Assembly: GCF_032884065.1 (NCBI RefSeq)
Contig: NC_088872.1
Span: 35,560,917 to 35,624,916, forward strand
Direction: 5' to 3'
Length of the DNA stretch: 64,000 nucleotides
DNA from: Artemia franciscana
Lineage: Eukaryota; Arthropoda; Branchiopoda; Anostraca; Artemiidae
Part shown: positions 23,351-35,389 of the stretch, piece by piece
Position numbering within the stretch: position 1 is the first letter of the stretch
Layout: the number at the start of each line of letters is the position of its first letter
Position numbers and translations under genes: made by a program
Notes under the pieces: generated by a model
Told to the model about the DNA's origin: nothing
What the model saw: only the letters and a program-made list of their open reading frames with translations
The model's database searches: none

Positions 23351-24239
23351 TTAAAAAAATTGACTTTATGAAATTACTTGACTTTATTTTTGCGCATTCT
23401 TGGCTTAATGCAGCTCTTCACTTTTCTTTGAAAATCATGTCTTGAAGAAAAAGTTTTTAAATTAATCTCATAAGAAAAACTGGCTGTTAATGCTGATTCA
23501 GGAATTATAATTAAATTAATAGTAAAAGTTTATTTCTGAAAAAAATCTTGGAACTTTAAAAAGAACCAGACACACTGACAAGTCTCCCTTTATTTCTTTT
23601 ATTTCTCCAATACTGATAGGGCACAAGAATATAAGAGAGAACTGTTTAATGTTATTTGAAATCTAGTATTAGCATTTACCCGCGTTTTATAATTTCCTCA
23701 TTACACCACCATTATAAAATGCCTTATGGCACCAAAATCCAATTTTACAGTCTTTTCTAGATTGTAAATGCTTGAAACCATAATAGTTCTACAACTGAAA
23801 CCTCCATCATCGAAAATCTTCATACTGGTGTTTAAAATACTTCCCAACCCAATTACCTTTGCAAATGGAAAGCAAAAAATTTAAAAAAAAAATCGTCTGA
23901 ATACAAAGCTGATTTTAATGGTAAGAGTTACTCCTTTATTCCAACAGTAAAATTAATTACAACACGAAGTGATTCATACCCAAATTTGCCTTCCTTTTCT
24001 TTCTCTTTTCCCCCGCCATTATTTGGTCACTAGAAAATAATAGGAGCACATCTGAGGTTCTTGGGATTAGCATTTCATTTGCTCGGCATAGTAAAGGTGT
24101 GCATTACTGGTGACTCGTTTTATGTAAGATAGAATACTTCACCCAAACCTTCCAAAAAAAAAGACTATTGGTTGACTATTTGAACCTTCTTACAAGTATA
24201 ATAGTTGCTACTGTCACAGTATTCTCTTCGATTTTTTTT
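23351..24239. other. Nothing recognised
   Basis: AT-rich sequence between the MITE-like element and duplicated segment A. No coding signal or recognisable repeat was found on either strand. Confidence 0.4.
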
Positions 24240-24739
24240 CTATAGAAGTTTTTGAATCTGTAAAGCTTTGGTTTCTTCCCAATACCTCTCAATTTATCTT
24301 CAAATTATTTCTGATTTTTGTGTATTCCTAGATTAAAGACTACATCTTATTAAAATTAAACTCCAGCCATAATAAAAGTTATTTGTAAGTTTAGAGCTGA
24401 AGCCCAAACTCAATGACACTCCCTCCTCCTCATTTATGCATTTTAAAAATAATTAAAATATTTGGCCAAGTTCAGGGAAAGGAATCAAAATCTGGTCATT
24501 TAAATAGAAGCAGGGGAAAGTCCTTATTGAATGGAGTAATTCTTAACATTGGCCAGCACAAAAAGTTGTATGCAAGTAGCATCCTGAAAGAAAAGCATTT
24601 TCATTGGCTGCCAGTGGCATAAATCAGTTGTAATCATGACTCTGCTGGATCTTTGTCTTTCATACAACTCTGAACAAAGTGAGAAGCATATTTAAAGCTT
24701 CTAATCAGTACTAGTTCAAACTTAATTTTAGGCCTTGGT

Positions 24740-25035
24740 CCTTAACCCTTACATAAGGGTTAAGTCAATAGAAGGTTGGTTTAAATGGGTGTCCAGTTAA
24801 CCAAGGGTTTAGTTACATGGAATTGAGTTGTACTCAGTCAAACGAGGGTTTGGTTAGATAGGGTTGAGTTGTTCGTGGGCTGAGTTGCACAGGACCTAGC
24901 TAAACGTGAGTTCAGTTGCATGTTGGTTCAATCAAATAGGGCTGAGCTGCAAGCAGATCCAGCTAAACAGGGTTCAGTTGCACAAGGATTTAGTTAAATA
25001 GAGTTGAGTTCAATGGAAGCTCAGTTACACTGACA
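24740..25035 (+). repeat. Imperfect minisatellite (CAGTTAAAC / GTTGAGTTG words), copy A
   Basis: Reiterated words such as GGGTTGAGTTGT, CAGTTGCA, CAGCTAAAC and TAGTTAAATAGAGTTGAG, with a roughly 30-bp spacing. The same array occurs in copy B at 45640-45925. Confidence 0.7.
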
Positions 25036-25479
25036 GCCCTTTCATACACTGTGTGACATCAATGCAACACTATCATGTTATTGTGCTCTTAACGGTATTT
25101 GAATGAGACCACATTCATGCAAAAAATACTGCTGTTTTTTTTAATAAAGGTTCTAAAGTAAAGTCAGCCAAAGTGTGCATGTCCTACCAGTAAACCACCA
25201 AAATATTGCCAAGGCCTGCTGGTGGGGCAGGTGCCCCATGTTGGCAATCATGGTTTTAATTCTTGTTGCTGCTTATCTTCAAACTGGTTGTTTCTTTGTT
25301 CTTCACTTTTGTTTTGAATCATTGTAATTGTTGCTGATTCAAGTATTCTGACAGTATATCTTTGTTCTTCATTTTGTTTATCATTACTTTAGACATTTTT
25401 TTCAGTGCTATTTACCTTAGCTGCTTGGATTGTTTTTGACATGTTTAATGGCCTAGGTTGTTCATTTGTCCTCAGGCAT

Positions 25480-27960
25480 TATAAAACAACTTAAAATATA
25501 GTTTGAAGTACTTTCTGCACCAAGAGGCTTTTAGCCCAAAGCACCCATAATACAGGCTTAGACCAAAACTGTTCCCAGGGACTTTTCTCTGAAAACTTGT
25601 ATTGTGAAACCAACACATTGTGGAGCAATGTAAAATTTTTATGAACTATCAGCATTGCTGCACATTCTTATATTGTAAGCCTTTTTAAAGAAGCCTAAGC
25701 AAGGAGTACAAAGTAATTTATAAAAGATACCTCATTAGGAAGCATAAAAAAGCTGCTCCCTCATGTAAAATTCTAGATCAGGGTCTTCTAACTATCTAGG
25801 AAAGTAGTTGAGTTTGGTGAAGGCAACTTTAAGGAGTGTTTTTTAGAATCATCCAAGAAAGCTCTTTTGAAACATCTATATTCAAAGTTTGGCCCAACAT
25901 GTAGCTCAAAGAGCACCTTTCTAGAGCATAATTTTTAATGTTTTAAAAAGTTAGAACATTATGTCTGAAACTGAAAAAAACGTCCTAAGAAGTTGGAAAT
26001 CCTACTCAAATAACCTAGATCATGTTTTCAAATTATTAAGTCAATGCTAGCATACTAAAACCAAAAAAGGAAAAAAACCATTATTTTTTCAAAGGTAAAT
26101 AGAGGGCTTTTTATGTAATAATACAACCTCAGATATAAAGAACAACCAAAGAGAGTGTTGAAAGAACCTTTTCAGGTCATAATTTAAACTTACAATTCAT
26201 TGAAAGTTTTATGCTCCTCATGTGACTATTCACAAAAGTAGCAAAATAAACTGCATCTAGAATATTACCAGCCTCATTACCCTTTAAGCATAGTTTGAGA
26301 TTAGAATCAATAAGGAAGCCAAGGTACTGTAGTGATTCTACTTCTACAGCAGGCTTTTCACACAACAGGACTTTACCACTTACATCAACAGAATCACCCA
26401 CACTGCAGAATACCAGTAAAAACATCTACTTAACATTCATAGCAGAAAATTACAGAATGCAAAAAACGCATTATTGTTTAACTGTGTTTGTTTAATCATT
26501 TTTTTGACATAAAGATATATTAGAATCATTTCTATCTTATCACTTTTTGTTCAAATAGGATTATCTTTCACTTAGCTTCAGAAGATTAATGCATGATTGA
26601 TGAAGTTTTGAAGAATATACAGAACCAGACAAAAACAATAAAAATATACAAAACAAATGTAGCCTATTAGTCTTGTTCTTGGCCTCTCTGAAATCAATAC
26701 CACAACATCAAAAGAGCAGTACTATTTGAGTATCTATTCAATATAGTCTATAATTTAGAGGAGTGTCTCAAAATCTGTGACAATGGGTGTTAAACACCTT
26801 CTGTTCAGCTGGTTTTATGTAGGCTAAAGTGAATAATTAGTAACTTCATTTAATTCTTAAGGCCCCTTCAACTCTGAAGTTGGCAGCTCTATTGTGCACA
26901 ACCTCTACTAAACTTAACCTTATAATAACACAATGGTAGTGCCAGGCTATTCAATTCTTAATTCAGCCCTGTTTCTACCCCCCCCCCCCCCTTAATGCAT
27001 ATAAACATAGAATATACATAACACTTTGATGATTGTTTGTAACTTTTACATTGGCACAATTTTACATTGAGCCATTAGGTTATTTAAGGAGAAATAGGCA
27101 TAAGTAAGAAGAATATAAACCAAAAATGCCATCAAAGTTCATATAGACTTGGGTTATGTTTGGCTTTGCTAAGTGGAGGGGATGTATCAGGAGTGTGTTT
27201 GCAAGGGCAACAATTGATATGCTTGGAAAAACCATTAATATATCAACTGGTAACCCAGGCCCTAAGTTTGTCTTTAAGAAAGCAAACTAGTATTGAAAAA
27301 AAAAATTATATTTTGAATCAAAGTCTTCACACTTACCAGTTATATTGGATTGAACTTTTATTTTATGAAAAAACTGAAGAGGTAATAGGGTAAAAGAATT
27401 AAAAACATTAAAAACAAACTAATCCTTGAGAAACTCCACCTTTGCATGAATTTGCATCCATGTTACTAGTGACACAGTATCATTAAATAGTAGGCTAAAC
27501 AAATGACTCTACACCAGACTTTAGCTAACAGCAGCAAACATGTGTGTAAGAATTATTTTGGGGGGAGAGGCAAATGCTAAAAAACAATTTTTGTTTGATA
27601 GTTTGAAGAAAAAGGGCCCAGATATCAAGGAAAACTCAGAATATCTGCAAGAGCTAGGCCCTGACTTTTTCTTTGGCATTCCAGAAAAATAGAGATGGAT
27701 CTTTGGACCACATCTATTTTACTACACCATGATGCAATGTCAAGGCAGTAACAAGGGCTCTAATTTATTAGTGAAGTTTATCCAAGCCATTTGTCAGAAT
27801 AGATTAAAATATGGTCTCTGTTTTGACAAGCAATTGAAAAAAAAAAAAATTGTGTTTAATAGTTGTGATTTTTGGAATCAATATCAAGCAATAAAAGTAA
27901 CATTTTTAGAATCAGAAGAAAATCAGCTTTCTGTTAATATGTGAATAAAACTGAAAGAAT
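25480..27960 (-). mobile_element. Decayed LINE reverse transcriptase, copy A
   Basis: Weak minus-strand remnants. The strongest is 26177-26425, with VEVESLQYLGFLIDSNLKL, the thumb-region YLG motif. Near 27700 the counterpart of the copy-B text CSKIGVVQRSISVFL looks like a mutated GVPQGSILGPFLF box. At about 25480-25640 a conserved-looking stretch in both copies (CVGFIIQVFERKIPGN in copy B) is unassigned. All frames are interrupted. Confidence 0.35.
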
Positions 27961-28232
27961 ATAGGCCTATACATCAAAATAGGATAGTTGGTAGGCTATT
28001 TCCAAATATAAGTTTTAGGTAAACTAATAATTTCAAGTGTTTGACCTTAAATAATTTAAATAATAACCAAATTGATGTATAACTTAAGCTTTTAGCTAGG
28101 GTATTCATTGAAATATTTGATTTTTATCACTTTCTATTTTGTAACAAGAAGCAAGGGTTATTGTTTAAAATAATTTCCCTCAATTGGATAGCCTACTGGT
28201 TTTCAATCCTAGCATAGCCTAGTCCAAGTAGA

Positions 28233-28691
28233 TTAAATGAGCCTAACCAAAAGTTCATCCAAATTTTCTACAGTGGGACCAAACGGCTTTTGGGTATCTC
28301 CTGGTTGATTTGACACATCAAATTCCTTATCTTCAGAACAATCATCATCCTCTTCATCAACCCATTTATTAAAGTCAATTTTTAGCCAGTGCTGCTTCTC
28401 TTTTGATTTCAAAAGAGATGACCAAAAAGGTCCTTCTTCTTTTTTCTTTAAAATAAGTTGTACTCCATTTGGCTGGATAGAAATGCTACATTTTTCAGGC
28501 ACTATCTCTTTGTAAAGTTCAATGATGACAGCATATACTTTACTGTCTTGACTGTCAAGTTGCTTGAAGTTTACTTCCTGTGGGTGTATTTTAATGTCAG
28601 GGTTGGTACAATCATGTAGGGATATTGTCAAATAGATACAGTCAGTCCTTTGAGCCCATCTGACTTGTGGAATCACCCTGTTCTCATTCAT
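28233..28691 (-). CDS. p23/PTGES3-like CS-domain protein (Hsp90 co-chaperone family)
   Basis: The 152-codon frame begins at an ATG preceded two codons earlier by an in-frame TAA, so the start is secure. It encodes a CS domain of the p23 type: VRWAQRTDCIYLTISLHDC at the N-terminus, IELYKEIVPEKCSISI in the middle, and the hallmark WLKIDFNKWVDEEDDD after a WSSLLKSKEKQH stretch. p23 stabilises the closed, ATP-bound Hsp90 clamp in the cytosol (family knowledge). The usual long acidic tail is replaced by a short QPGDTQKPFGPTVENLDELL end, then VRLI and a stop. A GTTAGG at 28247 in phase 0 could be a weak donor joining this exon to exon 21410-21562. The ORF is absent from copy B. Confidence 0.8.
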   Translation of the reverse strand: MNENRVIPQVRWAQRTDCIYLTISLHDCTNPDIKIHPQEVNFKQLDSQDSKVYAVIIELYKEIVPEKCSISIQPNGVQLILKKKEEGPFWSSLLKSKEKQHWLKIDFNKWVDEEDDDCSEDKEFDVSNQPGDTQKPFGPTVENLDELLVRLI

Positions 28692-29345
28692 AGTTTAACA
28701 GTCCCCTCTAGTCTAATTTAAATTTTGTGCCAAATTTTCTGTTTCTCCGACGTCGAGTTAAAGGATTCACTTGTATTGATCATGAGTTATTTCAGTTTAA
28801 TTCAAAAATTTAAGTTTAACCGCCTATAGCAGACTTGTGTTGATGGTTTTAAGGTGAGTTGGATAATTTTCTGGTTTTGTATTTTGGTTAGGCCTATGTT
28901 AGACCGATATGTGTCCGCTAGGTGTGGTGATATCAGAATTGTGGCCTCTTGGGGTGAATAGACTTAAAAGAATGGAGTCTATTGGCCTAGACGAATTAGC
29001 CTATTAGAAATTATGGCTAAGCTACCATAAAAATGCTGAAGTAGGTTATTGCTACAGTACTTTACATAAGTAGGCCTGGACAATTCATGCTATTTAACAA
29101 GTATCAGATTGAAAAATAATTATAACCTGTCTAATCACTGCTGAAGTAATTGTAGCCTACATAATTGCTTAGTAGCTGGCTAATTCCAAAAGGAAAATGC
29201 TAAAAAAAAGCAGCAGGTTACCATAAAATTTATTATTTTATGTTGTTTCCAAATATCAGGTAAATATAGGCTACATCTTAACATGGCCTAGGTTAGTTTT
29301 TCTAGGATGAAAGAGAAGCCATGCTATGCCATTACTTGATTCCAG
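28692..29345. promoter_or_regulatory. 5' flank of the p23-like ORF, no defined promoter element
   Basis: Upstream (minus sense) of the ATG are an AT-rich leader with an in-frame stop and a small CG-containing stretch (CTCCGACGTCGAG near 28745). No TATA box at a persuasive distance. Nothing else was recognised up to the repeat nest at 29350. Confidence 0.3.
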
Positions 29346-29349
29346 CAAA

Positions 29350-30740
29350 ATTAAAGTACCCACCTCTACTCCTTCTCCCTCTAGAGGGCCCTGAAATTTG
29401 CCTAAATGACAGGTCTATACCTATTGAAATTTTGACAAAACATCATTTTACCTTAATTTTCAGTTACTAGTTAGGCTACTTTTTCTCTGCCTTTAGTTCT
29501 GAATATGCAATTCCTTGTTATTTGAGTAGAATTTTGGGTAAAATTCTAGTTAGTTGACTTCTTGCTATCTCAGAAATGATTTGGGTTAGGAAAATGAAAC
29601 TTTCAGGGATGAATGTACAGACTAAAGTATGTCCCAGGAAGGTATTTTGAAGCAACTAACTCCACCCCTTCTCCCTCTAGAGGGCCCTGACCTTTGATGA
29701 CCTTTAACAATATGTGTGTTATAAAAGTGAAACCTTGCAAAATAGGTCTTCTGCTTAATTGAAGTACAACAAAATTGTTTTCAGCTTCATAACTTTGCTC
29801 AATTCCATTTTATAAGGTTTTAAAGATATACAAATACATTTCCTAAATTTTGAAAAAAAAGAAAAAACATTGATATGGCTCAAAGTTCTACTCTAATAAC
29901 AGGAATTGCATTTTCAGAACTAAAGTCAGAGAAAAAGCAACTAGTAACTGAAAATTAAGGTAAAATGTTGTTTGGTCAAAATTTCAATAGGTATAGACCT
30001 GTCATATAGGCAATTTCCAAGACCCTCTAGAGGGAGAAGGAGTGGAGGTGGGTACTTTAAATACCTTCCCAGGACATACTTTTAGCCTGTAGCCCCATCC
30101 CTGATAGTTTCATTTTTCTAACCTAAACCCTTTCTGAGATAGCAAGAAGTCAATTAAATAGAATTTTCTGTATTTTGGGCCATATCAATATTTTTTGTTA
30201 TTTTTTTCAAAATTTAGGGAATGTGCTTGCATATCTACCCTCTAGAGGGAGAAGGAGTGGAGGTTGGTACTTTAAATACCTTCCCAGGACATACTTTTAG
30301 CCTGTAGCCCCATCCCTGATAGTTTCATTTTTCTAACCTAAACCCTTTCTGAGATAGCAAGAAGTCAATTAAATAGAATTTTCTGTATTTTGGGCCATAT
30401 CAATGTTTTTTGTTATTTTTTTCAAAATTTAGGGAATGTGCTTGCATATCTTTAAAACGTTATAAATTGGGATTGGGCAAAGTTGTGAAGCTGAAAACAA
30501 TTTTATTGTACTTCATTTAAGCAGAAGATCTATTTTGCAAGGCTTCACTTTTATAGCACACATATGTTTAATGGTCATCAAATGTCTGGGTCCTCTAGAG
30601 GGAGAAGGAGTGGAGGTAGGTACTTCAAAATACCTTCCCGGGACATACTTTAGCCTGTAGACATCCCTGAAAGTTTCATTTTCCTAACCTAACCCCTTTC
30701 TGAGATAGCAAGAAGTCACCTAACTAGAATTTTACTAGTT
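29350..30740. repeat. Nest of inverted and direct repeats upstream of the p23-like ORF
   Basis: Segments 29355-29530 and 29540-29880 recur as reverse complements at about 29862-30065 and 30400-30740. Within the right half, about 215 bp starting CCCTCTAGAGGGAGAAGGAG at 30023 is repeated directly from 30238, almost identically. The order L1-L2-L1'-L2' means several alternative long hairpins are possible. No coding sequence. Absent from copy B. Confidence 0.85.
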
Positions 30741-31019
30741 TAGTGACTTTTAACCCACATGTTTTAGCTGTCTTCTTTTTAGTTAAAACCCTTTTGTTAA
30801 TAATTACAACAGTTCCCATGGAGAACCAATTTATGAAAGTGTAGATATTCAAAGATTTCTAATGATAAAAAGTAAGTTTCAAAGTTTAGAGACAGGGGAG
30901 GATTTTGTTCATGGCAATGCATAGAAGCATTCTTCATAGTCTAACCCCCAATTGATGCTCTTACAATTCCAGCATATGTTACCTCCTAAGGCATGGCTAT
31001 TGCACCATTCAACTATGCA
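30741..31019. other. Nothing recognised
   Basis: Copy-A-only sequence between the repeat nest and repeat X. No coding signal. Confidence 0.3.
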
Positions 31020-31685
31020 GAACAAAATGGCTGCCTAAAAATTTTGATCACAGAATTTTGGAGAAATATGTGGCATGATAGGGAGGGCTAATTGTCCTCA
31101 AATCTTTTTGATGACTTAAAAATGGCAATAGAAACTTAACTTTCTATTAGAATGAATATCTCTCTCAATATTCTAGAAACATTGGTTCTAGAATAGACAT
31201 TGCTCTCTAAAAATTTTAGAGGAAAGGGGGCATAGAAGGGGACCAATCACCCTCCAATCTTTTTGGTTACTTAGAAAGGACACTAGAAAATTTAATTTCC
31301 ACTAGAATGAGTCCTCTCCCAATATTCTAGAAATATTGGTTCAATACAATCTTCCCTGGGATGAACTGAAAAAAAAATGCAAAAACACACATCTGGATTT
31401 TTCTTCTGGCAAAAATACGAAATTCCATATTTTGGCAGATAGGGCTTGAAACCTCTAAAGTAAGGTTCTCTGACTCACTAAATCTGAAGCTGTGATTTTC
31501 ATAATGATTCTTTGTCTTTTAGCAACTGTTTTCCTCCTTTTTCAAAATCAGGCAAATTTTCTCAGGCTCATAGCATTTGAACACTAAAACTAGTGAATCT
31601 TGGGTGTTTGGAATCAGCATGCTGATTCTTTTGATACATCTATTGGTATCAAAATTCCATTTTTTAAAGAGTTTTGGTTACTATT
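31020..31685 (-). mobile_element. Repeat X, minus orientation, split by the Gypsy element (copy A, distal part)
   Basis: Reverse complement of the X sequence: CTCCAATCTTTTTGGTTACT, GGACACTAGAAAATTTAATT, TCCACTAGAATGAG, GATTCTTTTGATACATCTAT and TGGTATCAAAATTCCATTTT. The first of these blocks is tandemly doubled (about 31085-31195 and 31236-31345), as in the full element. X stops at GGTTACTATT, where the LTR begins, and resumes after the other LTR at about 40718-40765 with its hairpin end. Confidence 0.75.
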
Positions 31686-31807
31686 TGCAATCTTTTGAGA
31701 CACCTCATTAAATCCAAGCCACTGTAAACAAAGCACATAACCATAAGCAAGACAAGCAAATAAACAAAAGCAAGCAAATAAACAAACCTACATCACATGT
31801 TACTACA
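31686..31807 (-). repeat. 3' LTR of Gypsy copy A, with adjacent PPT
   Basis: Starts TGCAATC and ends CTACA on the plus strand; preceded by CTATT at 31681-31685, one half of the target duplication. On the minus strand the LTR opens TGTAGTAACATG directly after the polypurine tract. Confidence 0.75.
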
Positions 31808-32624
31808 TCCTCTTTCTCCCAAACTTTAGTTGGTAATCTTCACTTTCATTTTTGCACAACACTTTTAAAGCAGGAGTGCTTGGCTTGCACTCTTTTCACT
31901 ACTATACATTCAAGAGGAAACATAAAAAAAGAAAAAAACAGTAATAGAAGATCAAATCAACTTTAATTTAGAGAATAAAACTTCAGGGACAAAACAGCAC
32001 TAGGCTCATATTTTCACCTGTTAATGAAAACACTGTTGGTATATACACTTCTAGCTGGCCCTTGGCATAGCACTATCATAAGTTCAGGTAAGAGGGGGCT
32101 TCACTATCCTTCCTGCTTGCATTAGTTGGGCAGGGACTAGGTGGCATCTATAGTGTGGTGGGTTTTCTGTGATTATAAGGAATAGGGGTGTTTTCAGGCT
32201 CTCCATTCTTTAGGGGTTAAGTGTGGGTTATGAGGTGGTCTGAAATGAACCCTATTTCTTCTTACAACCATGCCCATTTGAGGTAAGACCCAATATGATG
32301 TGAGGGCAGCTGCCAAGCTAACCACTTGGGTGATCTCCTGGATGTTATCCAGATGTTTTTCATGGCATACTGCATCATGCTAATGGAGTGGTTTCAGTAG
32401 CTTTTTGTGCTATTTGTGGTATCTTTTCTGTCATGTCTATGCTGCTTTGTGGGGCTATATTAATTTAGAGGTAGATACAATCTTCTTGACCAATTGCCAG
32501 GGCACATGGGATGATGGATCACAGCTGATGGCTCATCAATGACTGTGAAGGAGTAGTGAATATATCTACCGGAGTATTTCTGTGTTCAAGAAGTCCTAGA
32601 TAAGCATTATTCCCCAGCCTTTTT

Positions 32625-35389
32625 ATGGCACTTGGTATTAACCAAGTGACATATAGCAGTCGCCAATTCTGTTGGTCCTGGTTTTGCTGCTTTAGGCACT
32701 TCCAGGTAAGCTAGGACGATGAAATTTGGCAAGCGTATCAGGGACCGGACCAGATTAAATTAGAAATAGTCGTTTTCCCGATTTGACCATCTGGGGGGGT
32801 GGTGGGGGCCCGGTTAATTTGCAAAAATAGAAAAAATGAAGTATTTTTAACTTATCAGTGGGTGATTGGATCTTAATGAAATTTGATGTTTGGAATGATA
32901 TTGTGTCTCAGAGCTCTTATTTTAAATCCCGACCGGATCTGATGACATTGGGGGGAGTTGGAGGGGGAAAACCTAAAGTCCCGGTTTTGCTACTTTAGGC
33001 ACTTCCAGGTAAGCTAGGACCATGAAATTTGGCAAGCGTATCAGGGACCGGACCAGATTAAATTAGAAATAGTTGTTTTCCCGATTTGACCATCTGGGGG
33101 GGGGGGAGTAGGGGTCGGTTAATTCGGAAAAATTGAAAAAATGAAGTATTTTTAACTTATGAGCGGGTGATTGGATCTTAATGAAATTTGATGTTTGGAA
33201 TGATATTGTGTCTCCGAGCTCTTATTTTAAATCCCGACTGGGTCTGATGACATTGGGGGGAGTTGGAGGGGGAAACCTAAAATCTTGGAAAACACTTAGA
33301 GTAGAGGGATCGGGATGAAACTTAATGGAAAAAATAAGCGCAAGTCCCAGATACATGATTGACATAATCGGAACTGATTTGCTCTCTTTGGGGTAGTTGG
33401 GGGGGGGGGGGGAGTAAGTCTTAAAAATTAGAAAAATGAGGTATTTTCAACTTACAAACAGGTGATTGGATCTCAATGAAATATGATGTTTAGAAGGATA
33501 TCGTGTCTTAGAGCTCTTATTTTAAATCCCGACCGGATCTGGTGATGGGGGCGGGGAGTTGGGAGGGGGAAACCTAAAACTTGGAAAACGCTTAGAGTGG
33601 AGGGATTGGGATGAAACATGGTGGGAAAAATAAACACAAGTCCTAGATAGATGATTGACATAAACGGAACGGATCCGCTCTCTTTTGGGTAGTTGGGGGG
33701 GGGGGGGGTATTTCTGAAAAAAAATGGGGTATTTTTTACTTACGAACGGGTGATCGGATCTCAATGAAATTTGATATTTAGAAGGATATCGTCGCTCAGA
33801 GCTCTTATTTTAAACCCGACCGGATCTGGCGACATTGGGGGGGGAGTTGGGAGGGAGAAACCTAAAAATTGGAAAACACTTAGAGTGGAGGGATCGGGAT
33901 GAAACTTGGTGGAAAAAAAAAGAGTCCTAGATACATGATTGACATAACCAGAACTGATCCGCTCTCTTTGGGGTAGTTGGGGGGGGGGGGTTAATTCTGA
34001 AAAATTAGAAAAAATGAGGTATTTTTAACTTACGAACAGGTGATTGGATCTCCATGAAATTTGATTTTTAGAAGAATATCGTGTCTCAAAGCTCTTATTT
34101 TAAATCCTGACCAGATCTGGTGACATTGGGGGAAGTTTGGGGTGGGGTGACCTAAAATGATGGGAAACGCTTAGATTGGAGGGATTGGGATGAAACTTGG
34201 TTGGAAAAATTAGCAGAAGTCTTGCATACGTAATTTACATAATTGGAACAGATCCGCTCAATTGTGGGGGGGGGGTAATTCTGAAAAATAAGAAAAATGA
34301 CGTATTTTTAACTTACGAAGGAGTGATCGGATCTTCATGAAACTTTATATTTAGAAGGACCTCGTAACTCCGATATCTTATTTTAAATCTCAACCGGATC
34401 ATGCGTAATATGGGGGGGACAGTTGGGGGGTACCGGAAATCTTAGAAAATACTTAAAGCGGTGAGATCAGGATGAAACTGGATGGGAAGAATAGAAACCT
34501 GTCTAAGATACGTGACTGACATAACTGGACCGGATCTGCTCTCTTTGGTGGAATTGGGGGGGGGGGGTAATTTTGAAAATTGAGGTATTTGTAACTTACG
34601 AAAGGGTGACCAGATCTTAATGAAATTTGATATTTAGAAGGATCTTTTGCTTTAAAGTTCTAGTTTCAAATTCCGATTAGATCCTGTGACATTTGGGGGA
34701 GTTGGAGGGGGGAACCGGAATTCTTGAAAACATGAAAATTGGAGTATTTATATCTTACGAATAGATGATCGGATCGTAATGAAATTTGATTTTTAGAAGG
34801 AATTCATGTCTCAGAGCTCTTATTTCAAATCCCGACCAGATCTTTTGACATTGTGGGGATTTGGAGGGGGAAATCTTGGAAAAACACTTGGAGTGTAGGA
34901 ATCGGGATGAAGCTTGGTAGATAGAATAAACAAATGTCCTTGATACGTGATTGACAGAATCGTACTGGATTCGCTCTCTTTGGGGGAGTTAGGGGGAGGG
35001 GTTCAGTGATTTGGCGAGTTCGGTGCTTCTGGACGTGCTAGGGCGATGAAAATTGGTAGGCGTGTCAGGGAGCTGCACAATTTGACTTGATAAAGTCGTT
35101 TTCCTAGATTCGACCATCTGGGGGGCAAAAGGGAGAGGAAAAATTAGAAAAAATTAGGTATTTATAACTTACGAGTGGGTGATCGGATCTTAATGAATTT
35201 TGATATTTAGAAGGACTTTGTGACTCAGAGCTCTTATTTTAAATCTTCACCGGCATTAAGCCTCTCATTTTCCTTTTTAAATCAATCTATTGATTCATAA
35301 AATTTTGTTAGAGCTCATACCATATGATCTCTTGGCTCTTAGCTCTTCTCGCCTCATCACAAGTGCCATATGAGCTCTTAGCTCTTGTT
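32625..35389 (+). mobile_element. Y element 1: hairpin-ended, T-tract insertion with G-rich tandem array
   Basis: Exact borders come from copy B, where the site is uninterrupted (CCTTTTT then CATAATTTGC at 52042-52057). The element follows TTTTT, starts ATGGCACTTGGT, forms a perfect 8-bp-arm hairpin (32629-32636 with 32641-32648, loop ATTA) and ends AGCTCTTGTT. Near its right end CAAGTGCCAT is the inverse of the starting ATGGCACTTG. No target duplication. The interior is a tandem array of about 282-297-bp units with oligo-G tracts. No ORF of note. It interrupts the Gypsy integrase. Confidence 0.85.
32680..35250 (+). repeat. About 290-bp G-tract minisatellite within Y1
   Basis: The phrase ACTTAGAGTGGAGGGATCGG and its variants recur near 33291, 33587, 33875, 34165, 34447 and 34882. 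Each unit also contains GGTGATCGGATCTCAATGAA, AGCTCTTATTTTAAATCCCG and two separate G tracts, the longer reaching more than 12 G. The first two units (about 32680 and 32985) share a different prefix, GGCACTTCCAGGTAAGCTAG. Confidence 0.85.

Noticed and set aside
26177..26495. Plus-strand ORFs overlapping the LINE remnant
   Set aside because: The minus-strand frame carries the recognisable RT thumb text; the plus-strand frames are shadows.
29355..30740. Simple 1.4-kb palindrome
   Set aside because: The blocks recur in the order L1-L2-L1'-L2', not mirrored as L1-L2-L2'-L1', so it is a nest of repeats and not one hairpin.
33473..33764. Short Pro/Ser-rich ORFs on the minus strand of the G-tract arrays
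   Set aside because: They are translations of complementary C tracts and shift between units.
32680..35250. CRISPR-like or regulatory tandem array
   Set aside because: Units are about 290 bp, imperfect, with no unique spacers; it is a minisatellite inside a mobile element.
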